Of a DNA stretch of 64,000 nucleotides, positions 7,823-15,712 are shown piece by piece (the first letter of the stretch is position 1; every line of letters begins with the position of its first letter). This stretch comes from JAAYXS01 sp043820985 (GTDB lineage Bacteria > Planctomycetota > Phycisphaerae > UBA1845 > Fen-1342), in NCBI GenBank assembly GCA_043820985.1, contig JBDRDH010000068.1, positions 22,065 to 86,064 on the forward strand, given 5' to 3'. The translations under genes and the position numbers were made by a program. Under the pieces are notes generated by a model. That model did no database searches. It worked only from the letters and a program-made list of their open reading frames with translations, and was not told the origin of the DNA.

Positions 7823-10420
7823 ATGAGTCGGTACAACGTACTACGAAGAATGTGTTTAGGAGTGTTATTCATAGCGCTGCTTGGCAGCGTGACAGGCTGG
7901 GCCGATCCCTACTTCTCCATTCGCACGTTTAGTGAATGGACTGAAGCCCTGGAAACCCAGCATGTCGTGCCATTAAGAATGCCGGAGTGGGATTCTTATA
8001 TGAATGAATGGCACATGTACACCGAGGAGGGTGAGACATATCCGGAAACCGAGTTCTTTGAGCCCGTCCTCTACGTTTATGAAGGTGATCCGATCCCGCC
8101 GCACCCAGATGGTGATGGCGGATTGGTGATGGCCTGGGGTAATGAAAGCCTGCCCCCCGGACAGTATGCGAGCGCCTGGAAGTACGACTACCTGGTTGAT
8201 CCGGATCTCTCGAACGCCGTCATCACCTTGACCGTGTATCCGCCGCAATTCGGTCCAAGCGGCGCGATCACGCAGATTTCCTTTGGCATTCAGGACATGG
8301 CGGGGAACACGCGCTCGTGGTTCTGGAACGTGGGTCCGGGCACCAGCATTCCGTGGGATGTTGGGACGCCCATCGTGATCAACACGGCCCAGACGGGATT
8401 GAACGCGACGGTACCGCCGGCTGACGGGTACATGAATAATCCGGCGTTCAACATTGTGATGACGCAGTACTTCATCGCCGACGAGAACGGTCAGTTGGTG
8501 GGTGGACCGGTGCCGGTGCCGCCGCCGGGTGGTCCGCCAGCGGCGGTTTGGAACTACTGGTACGACATTATCGTACAAGCCGGCACTACTGATCGGGCCT
8601 GCTGTCTGCCGGATGGCACGTGTGTGTACATCCCGGCCAATGACTGCTTCGCGCAGGGTGGCTGGCTACCGCCGGGCGGTGTGTGTCTGGGCGACCTCAA
8701 CGGGAACAACATCGATGACGCTTGTGAGTCCAGTGTCGATCAAGCCTGCTGCCTGCCGGATGGCACGTGTGTATACATCCCGGCCAGTGACTGCTTCGCG
8801 CAGGGTGGCTGGCTACCGCCGGGCGGTGTGTGCCTGGGCGACCTCAACGGGAACAACATCGACGATGCCTGTGAAGAGCCGGTGGAATATAAGTTCGAGT
8901 TTTCGTTGGATATCGGTTCGGATACCGAGCTGAGTGATCCATTCCGCGATGGTGACGAGGGCTTCGATCCGGGTGATGTTTATTGGTGGCAGGGTCCGCC
9001 GGTCAACTTCCCCGGCCGCGACGGCTTCAAGGACGACATGTTTATCTTTGGCCAGGACCCCTGGCCGGATCCGCCGGACCCGACGTACACGACCGTGGCG
9101 CCGGTCGGCTCCGGCGGCCCGCAGAACTACTGGGAGTACTTCGACCTTGATGGGCACGACCAACTCGCCGTCGACTTCCATGAGTGGCAGGTGATCCCGC
9201 CGGACTATCCGCTGGAGTGGCCGATCCCACAGTTCGATTCGCCGTGCATCTATGGTCCCGAGTTCCTGATGATCTCGATGGACGATGACATGGAGTTCGG
9301 TTGGCCAGTGATGGACGTGCCAGTGACGCGTCCTTCGATGGCGGGTGTGAGCAGTTACGGTTCCACTGCTGGTCGGGACGAAATTCTGGGCGTGAACGTC
9401 GGGCCGGTGGGCGGGCCACCACCCTACCCGCTCCAGGCTGTTTATCCGATCGCGGATGAGGTCACGGTGCACCAGAGTCTGTGGCCCAATCCCGATACTG
9501 GCGAGGAAGAGCTGGACGACGATGTTGATTCACTGGACATTGTCAGAAACCAGGATGAATGTCCGTATTGGTACTTCAGCGCGGACCACGAGGGTCATGT
9601 GGGTCTCGATCCGGGTGGTATTTACCAGGCGACCGGGATGGGACCGGTCCAGATCATCGATGAGATCCATCTTGGTATTCCCGAGGATACCGACATTGAT
9701 GCCTTCGAATTTGTCTGGCTGGAATACGAGCTGGAGCCGGGCATGCTCGTGCTGGCATTGCTGTACAGCGTCGACACCGATGATCCGCTCACGCCAAACG
9801 CGAACGAATCCGGCGGTATGGATCCGACCATGATCTACGCTTCGTACCTGACCGGCTGGAGCCTCCCGTTCACCGAACCGCTGGGTGATGATATTGATGC
9901 CCTGACCATCTGGTATCGGCCGCTTGAAGAGCCGGAGCCGACCGGGGCCTGCTGTCTGGGCCGGATATGCAACGTCATGACGTTCAATAACTGCGTGGCG
10001 GCTGGTGGATTCTACATGGGCGACGGTGTTCCTTGCACGCCGAATCCGTGTGTGGCGGTTTGCTGCCACGGTTATGTGTGCTACGACGTGGATCCGAACG
10101 ATCCCACCGATCCCAATAATCAGATCCAGTGCCTGTCCGATGGCGGCGAGTTCTTCATGGGTGTGACCTGCGCGACGTACCTTTGCGATTGCGGTGGCAC
10201 GGATTATCGCGGCGACTCGAACTGCCTGGGTGACGGCGTGGATGCCTATGACATTGATCACTTCATCCAGTCCATCGGCGCGGCGGATACGTGGATCTCG
10301 ACGCACAGTTGCAACTACTTCTGTGCGAACGATATCAATTGTGATGGTGACGTGAACTCCTACGACATCGACTGGTTCATCACCTGCGTCGGCGCGGGCG
10401 CCTGCCCGGCGTGTCCGTAG
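7823..10420 (+). CDS. Large secreted protein with Cys-rich 'ACC' repeats and dockerin-like C-terminus
   Basis: An 865-residue exported protein. AAAGGAGG at 7807-7814 sits 8 bases before the ATG at 7823, and a signal peptide follows (residues 1-29). Residues ~30-255 and ~295-705 are acidic, Gly/Pro-rich beta-type sequence with no recognised enzyme motif. Two nearly identical 44-residue Cys-rich units (ACCLPDGTCVYIPA...) occur in tandem at about 259-351, with a more distant unit (GACCLGRICNVMTF) near 710. The end carries two dockerin-like loops, DAYDIDHFI and NSYDIDWFI. Such proteins are typical of Phycisphaerae surfaces; function is unknown. It is divergent from the sigma-kinase operon and followed by a terminator-like hairpin. 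Confidence 0.82.
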   Translation: MSRYNVLRRMCLGVLFIALLGSVTGWADPYFSIRTFSEWTEALETQHVVPLRMPEWDSYMNEWHMYTEEGETYPETEFFEPVLYVYEGDPIPPHPDGDGGLVMAWGNESLPPGQYASAWKYDYLVDPDLSNAVITLTVYPPQFGPSGAITQISFGIQDMAGNTRSWFWNVGPGTSIPWDVGTPIVINTAQTGLNATVPPADGYMNNPAFNIVMTQYFIADENGQLVGGPVPVPPPGGPPAAVWNYWYDIIVQAGTTDRACCLPDGTCVYIPANDCFAQGGWLPPGGVCLGDLNGNNIDDACESSVDQACCLPDGTCVYIPASDCFAQGGWLPPGGVCLGDLNGNNIDDACEEPVEYKFEFSLDIGSDTELSDPFRDGDEGFDPGDVYWWQGPPVNFPGRDGFKDDMFIFGQDPWPDPPDPTYTTVAPVGSGGPQNYWEYFDLDGHDQLAVDFHEWQVIPPDYPLEWPIPQFDSPCIYGPEFLMISMDDDMEFGWPVMDVPVTRPSMAGVSSYGSTAGRDEILGVNVGPVGGPPPYPLQAVYPIADEVTVHQSLWPNPDTGEEELDDDVDSLDIVRNQDECPYWYFSADHEGHVGLDPGGIYQATGMGPVQIIDEIHLGIPEDTDIDAFEFVWLEYELEPGMLVLALLYSVDTDDPLTPNANESGGMDPTMIYASYLTGWSLPFTEPLGDDIDALTIWYRPLEEPEPTGACCLGRICNVMTFNNCVAAGGFYMGDGVPCTPNPCVAVCCHGYVCYDVDPNDPTDPNNQIQCLSDGGEFFMGVTCATYLCDCGGTDYRGDSNCLGDGVDAYDIDHFIQSIGAADTWISTHSCNYFCANDINCDGDVNSYDIDWFITCVGAGACPACP
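8597..8875 (+). repeat. Two-copy tandem repeat inside the Cys-rich secreted protein gene
   Basis: Two 132-bp units (8597-8728 and 8744-8875), separated by 15 bases, differ at only a few bases, mostly third positions, with one visible amino-acid change (Asn to Ser). The near identity at DNA level suggests recent duplication or gene conversion rather than old protein-level divergence. Confidence 0.9.
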
Positions 10421-10439
10421 TCTTTGAAAGTACCAAGTA

Positions 10440-10480
10440 AATTGGCTGGCGAGCCGGTCATAACCGCTCGTCAGCCAATT
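10440..10480 (+). terminator. Terminator-like hairpin after the Cys-repeat protein
   Basis: A 15-bp stem (AATTGGCTGGCGAGC paired with GCTCGTCAGCCAATT, one mismatch) with an 11-base loop begins about 20 bases after the stop codon at 10420. No U run follows, so it may act as a transcript-stabilising or Rho-assisted end. Confidence 0.6.
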
Positions 10481-10640
10481 GAACCTCCCTCAAGTCGCGG
10501 CGGGTCTTTGTCCCGTCGCGATGTTATTATGGTGTTCCAGACTTGGCGTTTGGCATAAGGGTGTAATTTGTCTGGGGGGGGACTTTATTAGAGTAATTCC
10601 TGATCGCGCAGTAATTGCGTTGCAGTAAGATGGGATTCTA

Positions 10641-10645
10641 CTAAG
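10641..10645. repeat. Target-site duplication, left copy
   Basis: CTAAG directly abuts the left terminal inverted repeat of the insertion sequence and is repeated at 12080-12084 on the right. Confidence 0.75.
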
Positions 10646-12079
10646 TTCGACTTTCGCACTTTTGGAGGTCTGGATTTAGCCTCTGTAAATAAGGACGAAC
10701 CTCCGTCACCATGGGCGTATTCAAGGAAGAACCCGTGGAGCAAGGAGGCTCGTCATGGAACTTGTACCATCGTTTGTGGAGCTTGTGCAACAGGTCGCGC
10801 CCATCTTTACCGTCCCGACGTTCAACAGTTTCCTTACCATGTTGACCGGGTGGGTCTTCGCCCGCCGCCGCGTGATCACGCGCATGATCGCGGCCGCCGA
10901 CGCGGTCGACACTAAGCACCATTCAGCATTTCACCGCGTCTTTTCCGCCGCCCGCTGGTCGCGGGACGAACTCGGGCTGGCGGTTTTCGGATTGATCGAA
11001 CCGTGGTTGAAGGACGGCGCCGTGCTCTTGAGCCTCGACGACACCCTGGCCCGCAAACGCGGCCTGAAGATCTTCGGCGTCGGCATGCATCACGATCCGT
11101 TGCTGAGCACCCGCAAGGTCGCGCTGATGAACTGGGGGCACAGCTGGGTGGTGCTGAGTGTGATCGTCGAGTTGCCGTTCCGCCCCGGTCACACCTTCAG
11201 CCTGCCGATCCTCTTCCGCTTGTACGTCAACAAGAAGACCGCCACCAAGAAGCGGTTGCGCTATCGCACGCGGCCGGAACTGGCGGTCGAAATGCTGACC
11301 GTGCTCTGCACACGCCGTGAAGACCGGCGTTTTCACGTGGTTGCCGACTCGGCTTACGGCGGGCAGAGCGTGTTGGCCCACTTGCCCGAGAACGGCGATC
11401 TGACCTCGCATCTGGACCTGGATGCCCGTCTTTACGATCCGCCGCCGGTTCGCAAACCCGGTACCAACGGGCGGCCACGCAAACGCGGCCAACGTTTGCC
11501 CACGCCGCGGCAGATGCTCGCGCAACGAACACGCCGCTTGACGCTCGACATCTACGGGCGACGCGATCGCTCGCGCGTGGCGGATCAAGTGGCGCGCGTG
11601 CACGCCGTGCCGGATCGGCCGTTGCGGATTGTGGCGGCCGAGCCGTTGACCGGCGGCCGAAGGATGCAAGCGTTCTATTCAACGTGTCACGAGGCGACCG
11701 CTGAGCAGGTGTTGACCTGGTATGCCATGCGTTGGTCGATCGAGGAGGCCTTCCACGACGCCAAGGGGCATTTGGGCTTTGAGGAGCCGCAGGGCTGGAC
11801 CCGCCGGGCGGTTGAGCGCACCGCGCCGACGGCGATGCTGCTGTACAGTCTGATCGTGTTGTGGTTTGCGGCTGAAGGCCATCGTCACTACCGGGCGCCC
11901 AAACGGCCGTGGTACCGAAGCAAATGTTGTGCGTCGTTTGCAGACATGCTCAACACGTTGCGGTGTGAGAGCGTCCGCAAACAGGTTTTGTCACTGGGCT
12001 TGCAGGGCCAGGGTTCACGAAACGTCATGAAAACTATATTCAACGCGGTCCAACAGGCCGCATAAGTGCGAAAGTCGAA
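10646..12079 (+). mobile_element. Complete insertion sequence, IS4/IS701-like, 1434 bp
   Basis: Perfect 16-bp terminal inverted repeats (TTCGACTTTCGCACTT at 10646-10661 and its complement at 12064-12079) enclose a single transposase gene. The 5-bp sequence CTAAG occurs immediately outside both ends (10641-10645 and 12080-12084), as expected for a target-site duplication. The transposase stop codon overlaps the right repeat. The element looks intact and therefore recent. IS701 elements usually make 4-bp duplications, so the family call is tentative. Confidence 0.9.
10755..12065 (+). CDS. DDE transposase (IS4/IS701-like)
   Basis: A 436-residue transposase with the three acidic catalytic segments in order: SLDDTLARKRGLKIFG, VVADSAYGG, and the W-x-I-E-x-x-F-x-x-x-K type signature RWSIEEAFHDAKGHLGF. 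The ribosome site AAGGAGG at 10742-10748 supports the ATG at 10755. No frameshift or stop interrupts it, so it should be able to move its own element. The best family guess is IS701 or a related IS4-superfamily group (DDE superfamily endonuclease). It is next to the methyltransferase-PIN operon. Confidence 0.9.
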   Translation: MELVPSFVELVQQVAPIFTVPTFNSFLTMLTGWVFARRRVITRMIAAADAVDTKHHSAFHRVFSAARWSRDELGLAVFGLIEPWLKDGAVLLSLDDTLARKRGLKIFGVGMHHDPLLSTRKVALMNWGHSWVVLSVIVELPFRPGHTFSLPILFRLYVNKKTATKKRLRYRTRPELAVEMLTVLCTRREDRRFHVVADSAYGGQSVLAHLPENGDLTSHLDLDARLYDPPPVRKPGTNGRPRKRGQRLPTPRQMLAQRTRRLTLDIYGRRDRSRVADQVARVHAVPDRPLRIVAAEPLTGGRRMQAFYSTCHEATAEQVLTWYAMRWSIEEAFHDAKGHLGFEEPQGWTRRAVERTAPTAMLLYSLIVLWFAAEGHRHYRAPKRPWYRSKCCASFADMLNTLRCESVRKQVLSLGLQGQGSRNVMKTIFNAVQQAA

Positions 12080-12084
12080 CTAAG
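12080..12084. repeat. Target-site duplication, right copy
   Basis: CTAAG directly follows the right terminal inverted repeat of the insertion sequence and matches the left copy at 10641-10645. Confidence 0.75.
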
Positions 12085-12190
12085 ACTGTAGGCAAATTCC
12101 TGGCCCTCGGCACACACATCGCATACGAGACGATCGATAGATGAACGGGTCACAAGACACAGAGCCCCAAGCTATTACGGTATGCATATG

Positions 12191-12688
12191 CTATTCGGAC
12201 TTTTCTGTCTCGGTGGCAGGACCGAGGGCCGGCGGTGGGATGTCAGTCCAATCGCTGGCATCCACTCCGTATCGAGAGATGTGGTCAGCATTGCTCGTGA
12301 CAACGACAGCGGTCAGATTTGCGGCTTGTGCCGCAATAATAACGTCCCAGTCGATGTGACGTTCGGGCGCCGTGGAGTAGCCTCCTTTCCTGGCATCCGA
12401 CCAGAATTGCGCGGCCTCGCGGAGTACCTCACCGGATATAGGGCACATGCCGAGCAACTTGCAAAGGTTATCCAAGCGGGCAAGCGCCTTGGATTCGTCG
12501 GGGTGATTGTCCAACTTCCAGAGATATCCGCGCCGGGCTTCGTAGTCAGCAGCGGCGGAAATGAGGAGTTCAACATCCCTCACTTTCTGGGCATGGACTA
12601 TCCACGCTTGGAGCCACTGTTTGATCTCCGGATGCCGCGTGGGGTGGCAAAGCCTGATCAGCACATTTGTGTCAAGGAGGAAGCGCAT
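12191..12688 (-). CDS. PIN-domain protein (VapC-like predicted RNase)
   Basis: A 165-residue PIN-domain protein. Expected acidic metal ligands are visible: Asp6 in LLDTNVLIRL, Glu50 in SAAADYEARRGY, Asp113/Asp115 in HIDWDVIIAAQA, and Asp135 in TSNADHI. PIN proteins are Mg/Mn-dependent ribonucleases, often the toxins of toxin-antitoxin pairs. Unusually, the partner upstream is not a small antitoxin: the ATG shares one base with the stop of the DNA methyltransferase gene (TGATG), so translation of the two is coupled. No VapB-like gene is visible on either side. The role, as toxin or as nuclease arm of a modification-linked system, is inference. Confidence 0.86.
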   Translation of the reverse strand: MRFLLDTNVLIRLCHPTRHPEIKQWLQAWIVHAQKVRDVELLISAAADYEARRGYLWKLDNHPDESKALARLDNLCKLLGMCPISGEVLREAAQFWSDARKGGYSTAPERHIDWDVIIAAQAANLTAVVVTSNADHISRYGVDASDWTDIPPPALGPATETEKSE

Positions 12689-15432
12689 CAGTCCTCGTGA
12701 AAGTGTCTAGTTGCCGAGTCTCTCAGAGCTTGTTCGATCAGTGGTCCGACATGGGAATCAAAATCCTCCGGCTCGGCCGCCCATTCATCGAGCAATGCCG
12801 ACAAGTGCGCATATCGACGCCGACGTTCATCAAGCTCATCAACCTGTTCAGACGCTGTGCGCAGAGCCTTCAGTACATCCGGTGACTCAACTGACTTGCG
12901 TTCTGCTCGAAAGCGGCCCAATGTGGACCGGGCGTAGTCGTCCGAGATGAGCTCGTGTAGCGGGACAAAGGCATCCAGCCCCGGGGGGTAATACCCGCGG
13001 AACTCGCATCCGACGCCCTTGCGATCGACGCCAGTGAACAGGTCCAGCAACTGACGCTCGAGGTGTGGGGGAAGGTCGTATGCGCGAAGGACCGCGGCGT
13101 CCACCTGGAGAAGAGCACGCTTGATGGCTGCCCGATCTTCCTCGGCGACCAATGCTTTGCGCAACTCCTTTGCCGCTGTCAAATAGGTTCCGGCAGCCGT
13201 TTCGATACCGTCGATTCGTTCACGTGTCGTATCGGGCAATGGCAATCCAAGTAGGTCTCCGCCGATGATGTGGCGCTTCGTGGACCAGCTGTAGACATAC
13301 GCATTCGCCACCGGTGAATTGAGCAGGGCCCACAGGAACAAGCCAGATATCCCCTGTGTAGTCGAGCGAACCACGAGGAAGTTGCCTTTGACGGCGCACC
13401 CCTCGCGATCAAGCCAGGCCCGCATCTTCCACGCGCGCCGGCTTGCTCTAGCGTGATTGACGATTACCTGTCCCGGTTGCCCATCCAGCCCCGCGCGCGG
13501 TCGCTGGATTACTTCGGACGCCGGGTTCATCCACTGACGGTCAGGTGTTTCGTATATGGGCGGGTTGCCGCGCGCGGTGACGAAGCAAGGCCTGAAACCT
13601 CGTCGGGGGCCCTTGGAGAGTGTAGTTGAACCGCTTGGCAGATCCCGGCCCTCAAACGAAAACCCTTGACCGACGAATGCCACTTGAGCGAGCGTCCTAT
13701 TCTCGCACAGGTACTGCCATACTTCATCCAGTTCCGGTACCCTCAAGTTTGTGCCCGCGCTACCCACGAACCGGCTCTGCGGCACTTCGCGCTCCGACGA
13801 GAACGCCAGACGCTCCTTGAACGCCTCCATGCCCTGCTCGCGGACGCGACGGTACCAGAGCATCCCCGGCTTGGTCCGGGGCTTTTTCTTGCGGCCCATG
13901 AGCACCGTGACCTCGTGGTCGCTGTGCTCGAAGAGGTTATCGGGGAACACGTCGATCTCGGTGAGCTCGCACTCCTTAAGCAGAAACTCGCGGACAGGCT
14001 GAGACTCCTTGTTGTGCAGCAGGCCCTGCGGCGCCACCACGCCGAACACGCCTCCCGGCGGCAGCGCGGGCAGGGCGCGCTTGAGCATCTCGACGGCCTT
14101 TGTCTGGGCCGTGATGTCCGTACCCTGCCTCTCGTAGTACTTCCGCTGCTTCTCCGTGAATCGCTCGTACGGCGGATTGGCCAGCAGGATGCGTGCCTTG
14201 CTGGTATGTCTAGCGAGTGCTCTTGGCACGAACATGTCGCCCTGTGTTAGTGCTAGTGCCCAGGAGTTATCATGCGACTCGTCGGCAAGCGTGAACGCCA
14301 GTTTGGCCAGTTCCAGCGCGAACATATCGGCTTCCAGGCCATGTAAATGCGAGCGCAAATACTGGTGCGAATCACCCGACGCAATGGCACTTCCCCAATC
14401 GCGGAGCCAGCGCATCGCCGCTCTTAGAAACGGCGCATCCCCGCACGCGGGTTCGAACACGTGGCGGTCTTCTTCGGGGATCCCCTCGATCAGTGGCCAC
14501 AATCGCGCGAGCATGTGGTTGATGAGAACAGAGGGAGTACTGTGAATACCGAGTTCCTTGCGGATGTCGTAGGCTTCTGCCCCTCGTTTACGTCTGCCCA
14601 TTCCAGCGGTCTTGTCAATCAGAGCATTCTCGTAAACGTACGAGAGGGACTCACTGGACACGTCCGCCAGTGAACCACAAGTGGCGATCCGCTTCGCCGC
14701 CGCATCAATGGCCGGACGGCCAGCCTTGCCAAAGGGTGGATACCGGCCAGTCTCGCCATGATGTTTGCCAATACGGTCGAAAACTTCGTCAACATTTTCG
14801 AGATCGATCCTGATGAAGTACGGCACCTTCTTATCGTGCAGGATCTTCGCCGCCAGCAGCCAGAAGACCGTACGGTAGACGTCTTCCTGCGCTTGACGGT
14901 TGTTCAGCCTAGCACCAAGTTTGTCGCGAAGCCCGCTGATTACGTCTTCCACAAGCCGGGTCAACGACTCACCGCGCTTCTTTTCTACCGCGGGCATCAA
15001 CCCGGCGTCAAAGAACCAGAGCTGCTCGCCAAGACTTCCGGGCTTGTGCAACTTGCTCGCGTAGATCCGGCTTGGATGCAGTTTGTCCTTTTCTTCGTTT
15101 ATGGCAGCGCCGACCTTGGACCATGCAATAGTGCGCGGTTCAGCTTTAGGACCACTCGGTCCCATCCCCCACCAATCCACGCCTGAATCATTGCATACAA
15201 AGACCGTGGGTGCGCCAAGCGTGCTCACACTCGCCGCAGAAGCGCGCGAGTCGCCATTCATATCCACAACAGCGACGCACGCCGACCAGGAGTCCCACGG
15301 TTTGCCGGCGAACGCTACAATCGGAACCGTGACACCGTCGAACTCGAACGGCTTCGCCAGTTGATTGTCCCCATAACCACACCGGCGCAGGTGAGGTTCA
15401 AGACTAATCGCGGATCGAGGTGCGGGTGGCAT
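12688..15432 (-). CDS. N6-adenine DNA methyltransferase, Eco57I/type IIG-like
   Basis: A 914-residue protein. The SAM-binding motif I is VFEPACGDAPFL (about residues 325-336), preceded by the GIHSTPSVLINHM segment typical of N6-adenine methyltransferases; catalytic motif IV NPPY is at 419-422. The ~450 residues after it probably form the target-recognition part (for example the LNSPVANAYVYSW stretch). The first ~180 residues are unassigned; I do not see a clear PD-(D/E)xK nuclease motif there. I start at ATG 15432 because GGGAG lies 10-15 bases upstream and a promoter is found 55-82 bases upstream; a TTG at 15456 is possible. The PIN gene follows with a 1-base overlap. No helicase or separate endonuclease gene is adjacent. 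Confidence 0.85.
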   Translation of the reverse strand: MPPAPRSAISLEPHLRRCGYGDNQLAKPFEFDGVTVPIVAFAGKPWDSWSACVAVVDMNGDSRASAASVSTLGAPTVFVCNDSGVDWWGMGPSGPKAEPRTIAWSKVGAAINEEKDKLHPSRIYASKLHKPGSLGEQLWFFDAGLMPAVEKKRGESLTRLVEDVISGLRDKLGARLNNRQAQEDVYRTVFWLLAAKILHDKKVPYFIRIDLENVDEVFDRIGKHHGETGRYPPFGKAGRPAIDAAAKRIATCGSLADVSSESLSYVYENALIDKTAGMGRRKRGAEAYDIRKELGIHSTPSVLINHMLARLWPLIEGIPEEDRHVFEPACGDAPFLRAAMRWLRDWGSAIASGDSHQYLRSHLHGLEADMFALELAKLAFTLADESHDNSWALALTQGDMFVPRALARHTSKARILLANPPYERFTEKQRKYYERQGTDITAQTKAVEMLKRALPALPPGGVFGVVAPQGLLHNKESQPVREFLLKECELTEIDVFPDNLFEHSDHEVTVLMGRKKKPRTKPGMLWYRRVREQGMEAFKERLAFSSEREVPQSRFVGSAGTNLRVPELDEVWQYLCENRTLAQVAFVGQGFSFEGRDLPSGSTTLSKGPRRGFRPCFVTARGNPPIYETPDRQWMNPASEVIQRPRAGLDGQPGQVIVNHARASRRAWKMRAWLDREGCAVKGNFLVVRSTTQGISGLFLWALLNSPVANAYVYSWSTKRHIIGGDLLGLPLPDTTRERIDGIETAAGTYLTAAKELRKALVAEEDRAAIKRALLQVDAAVLRAYDLPPHLERQLLDLFTGVDRKGVGCEFRGYYPPGLDAFVPLHELISDDYARSTLGRFRAERKSVESPDVLKALRTASEQVDELDERRRRYAHLSALLDEWAAEPEDFDSHVGPLIEQALRDSATRHFHED

Positions 15433-15486
15433 GGCGGCGGTTTCTCTCCCGATCAACAGAACCCTAACGTAAGTGCATCAGATGTG

Positions 15487-15514
15487 ATTGTACGACCTAT
15501 ACTGCCGGTGTCAC
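15487..15514 (-). promoter_or_regulatory. Sigma70-like promoter of the methyltransferase-PIN operon
   Basis: Reading leftward, GTGACA (15514-15509), a 16-base spacer, and TACAAT (15492-15487). Each hexamer matches consensus at five of six positions. Transcription would start near 15480, giving a leader of about 48 bases before the ATG at 15432. Confidence 0.5.
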
Positions 15515-15712
15515 GTACCTAATTCTATGTGAGTGAATTGCCTGCTTCTAACAGCGTAAGCTAGTAGTTGATTTGGAAAAATATTGGGTCCTGGCGTAGC
15601 ACTGAATACAGCCTGAAACATACTACAATTCCCCTCACCCAACATACCGTTACAAGAGTGGGGAAGGCTTATTTGAGCAAATTTACTGGTCTACCAAGCT
15701 CTGTTACTCTCG

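Noticed and set aside
12182..12700. Rightward open frame overlapping the PIN gene
   Set aside because: It is antisense to a clear PIN domain and has no recognisable motif; no small antitoxin could be supported on this strand.
12688..13250. Restriction endonuclease domain at either end of the methyltransferase
   Set aside because: I looked for a PD-(D/E)xK or HNH motif in the N- and C-terminal parts and found no convincing one.
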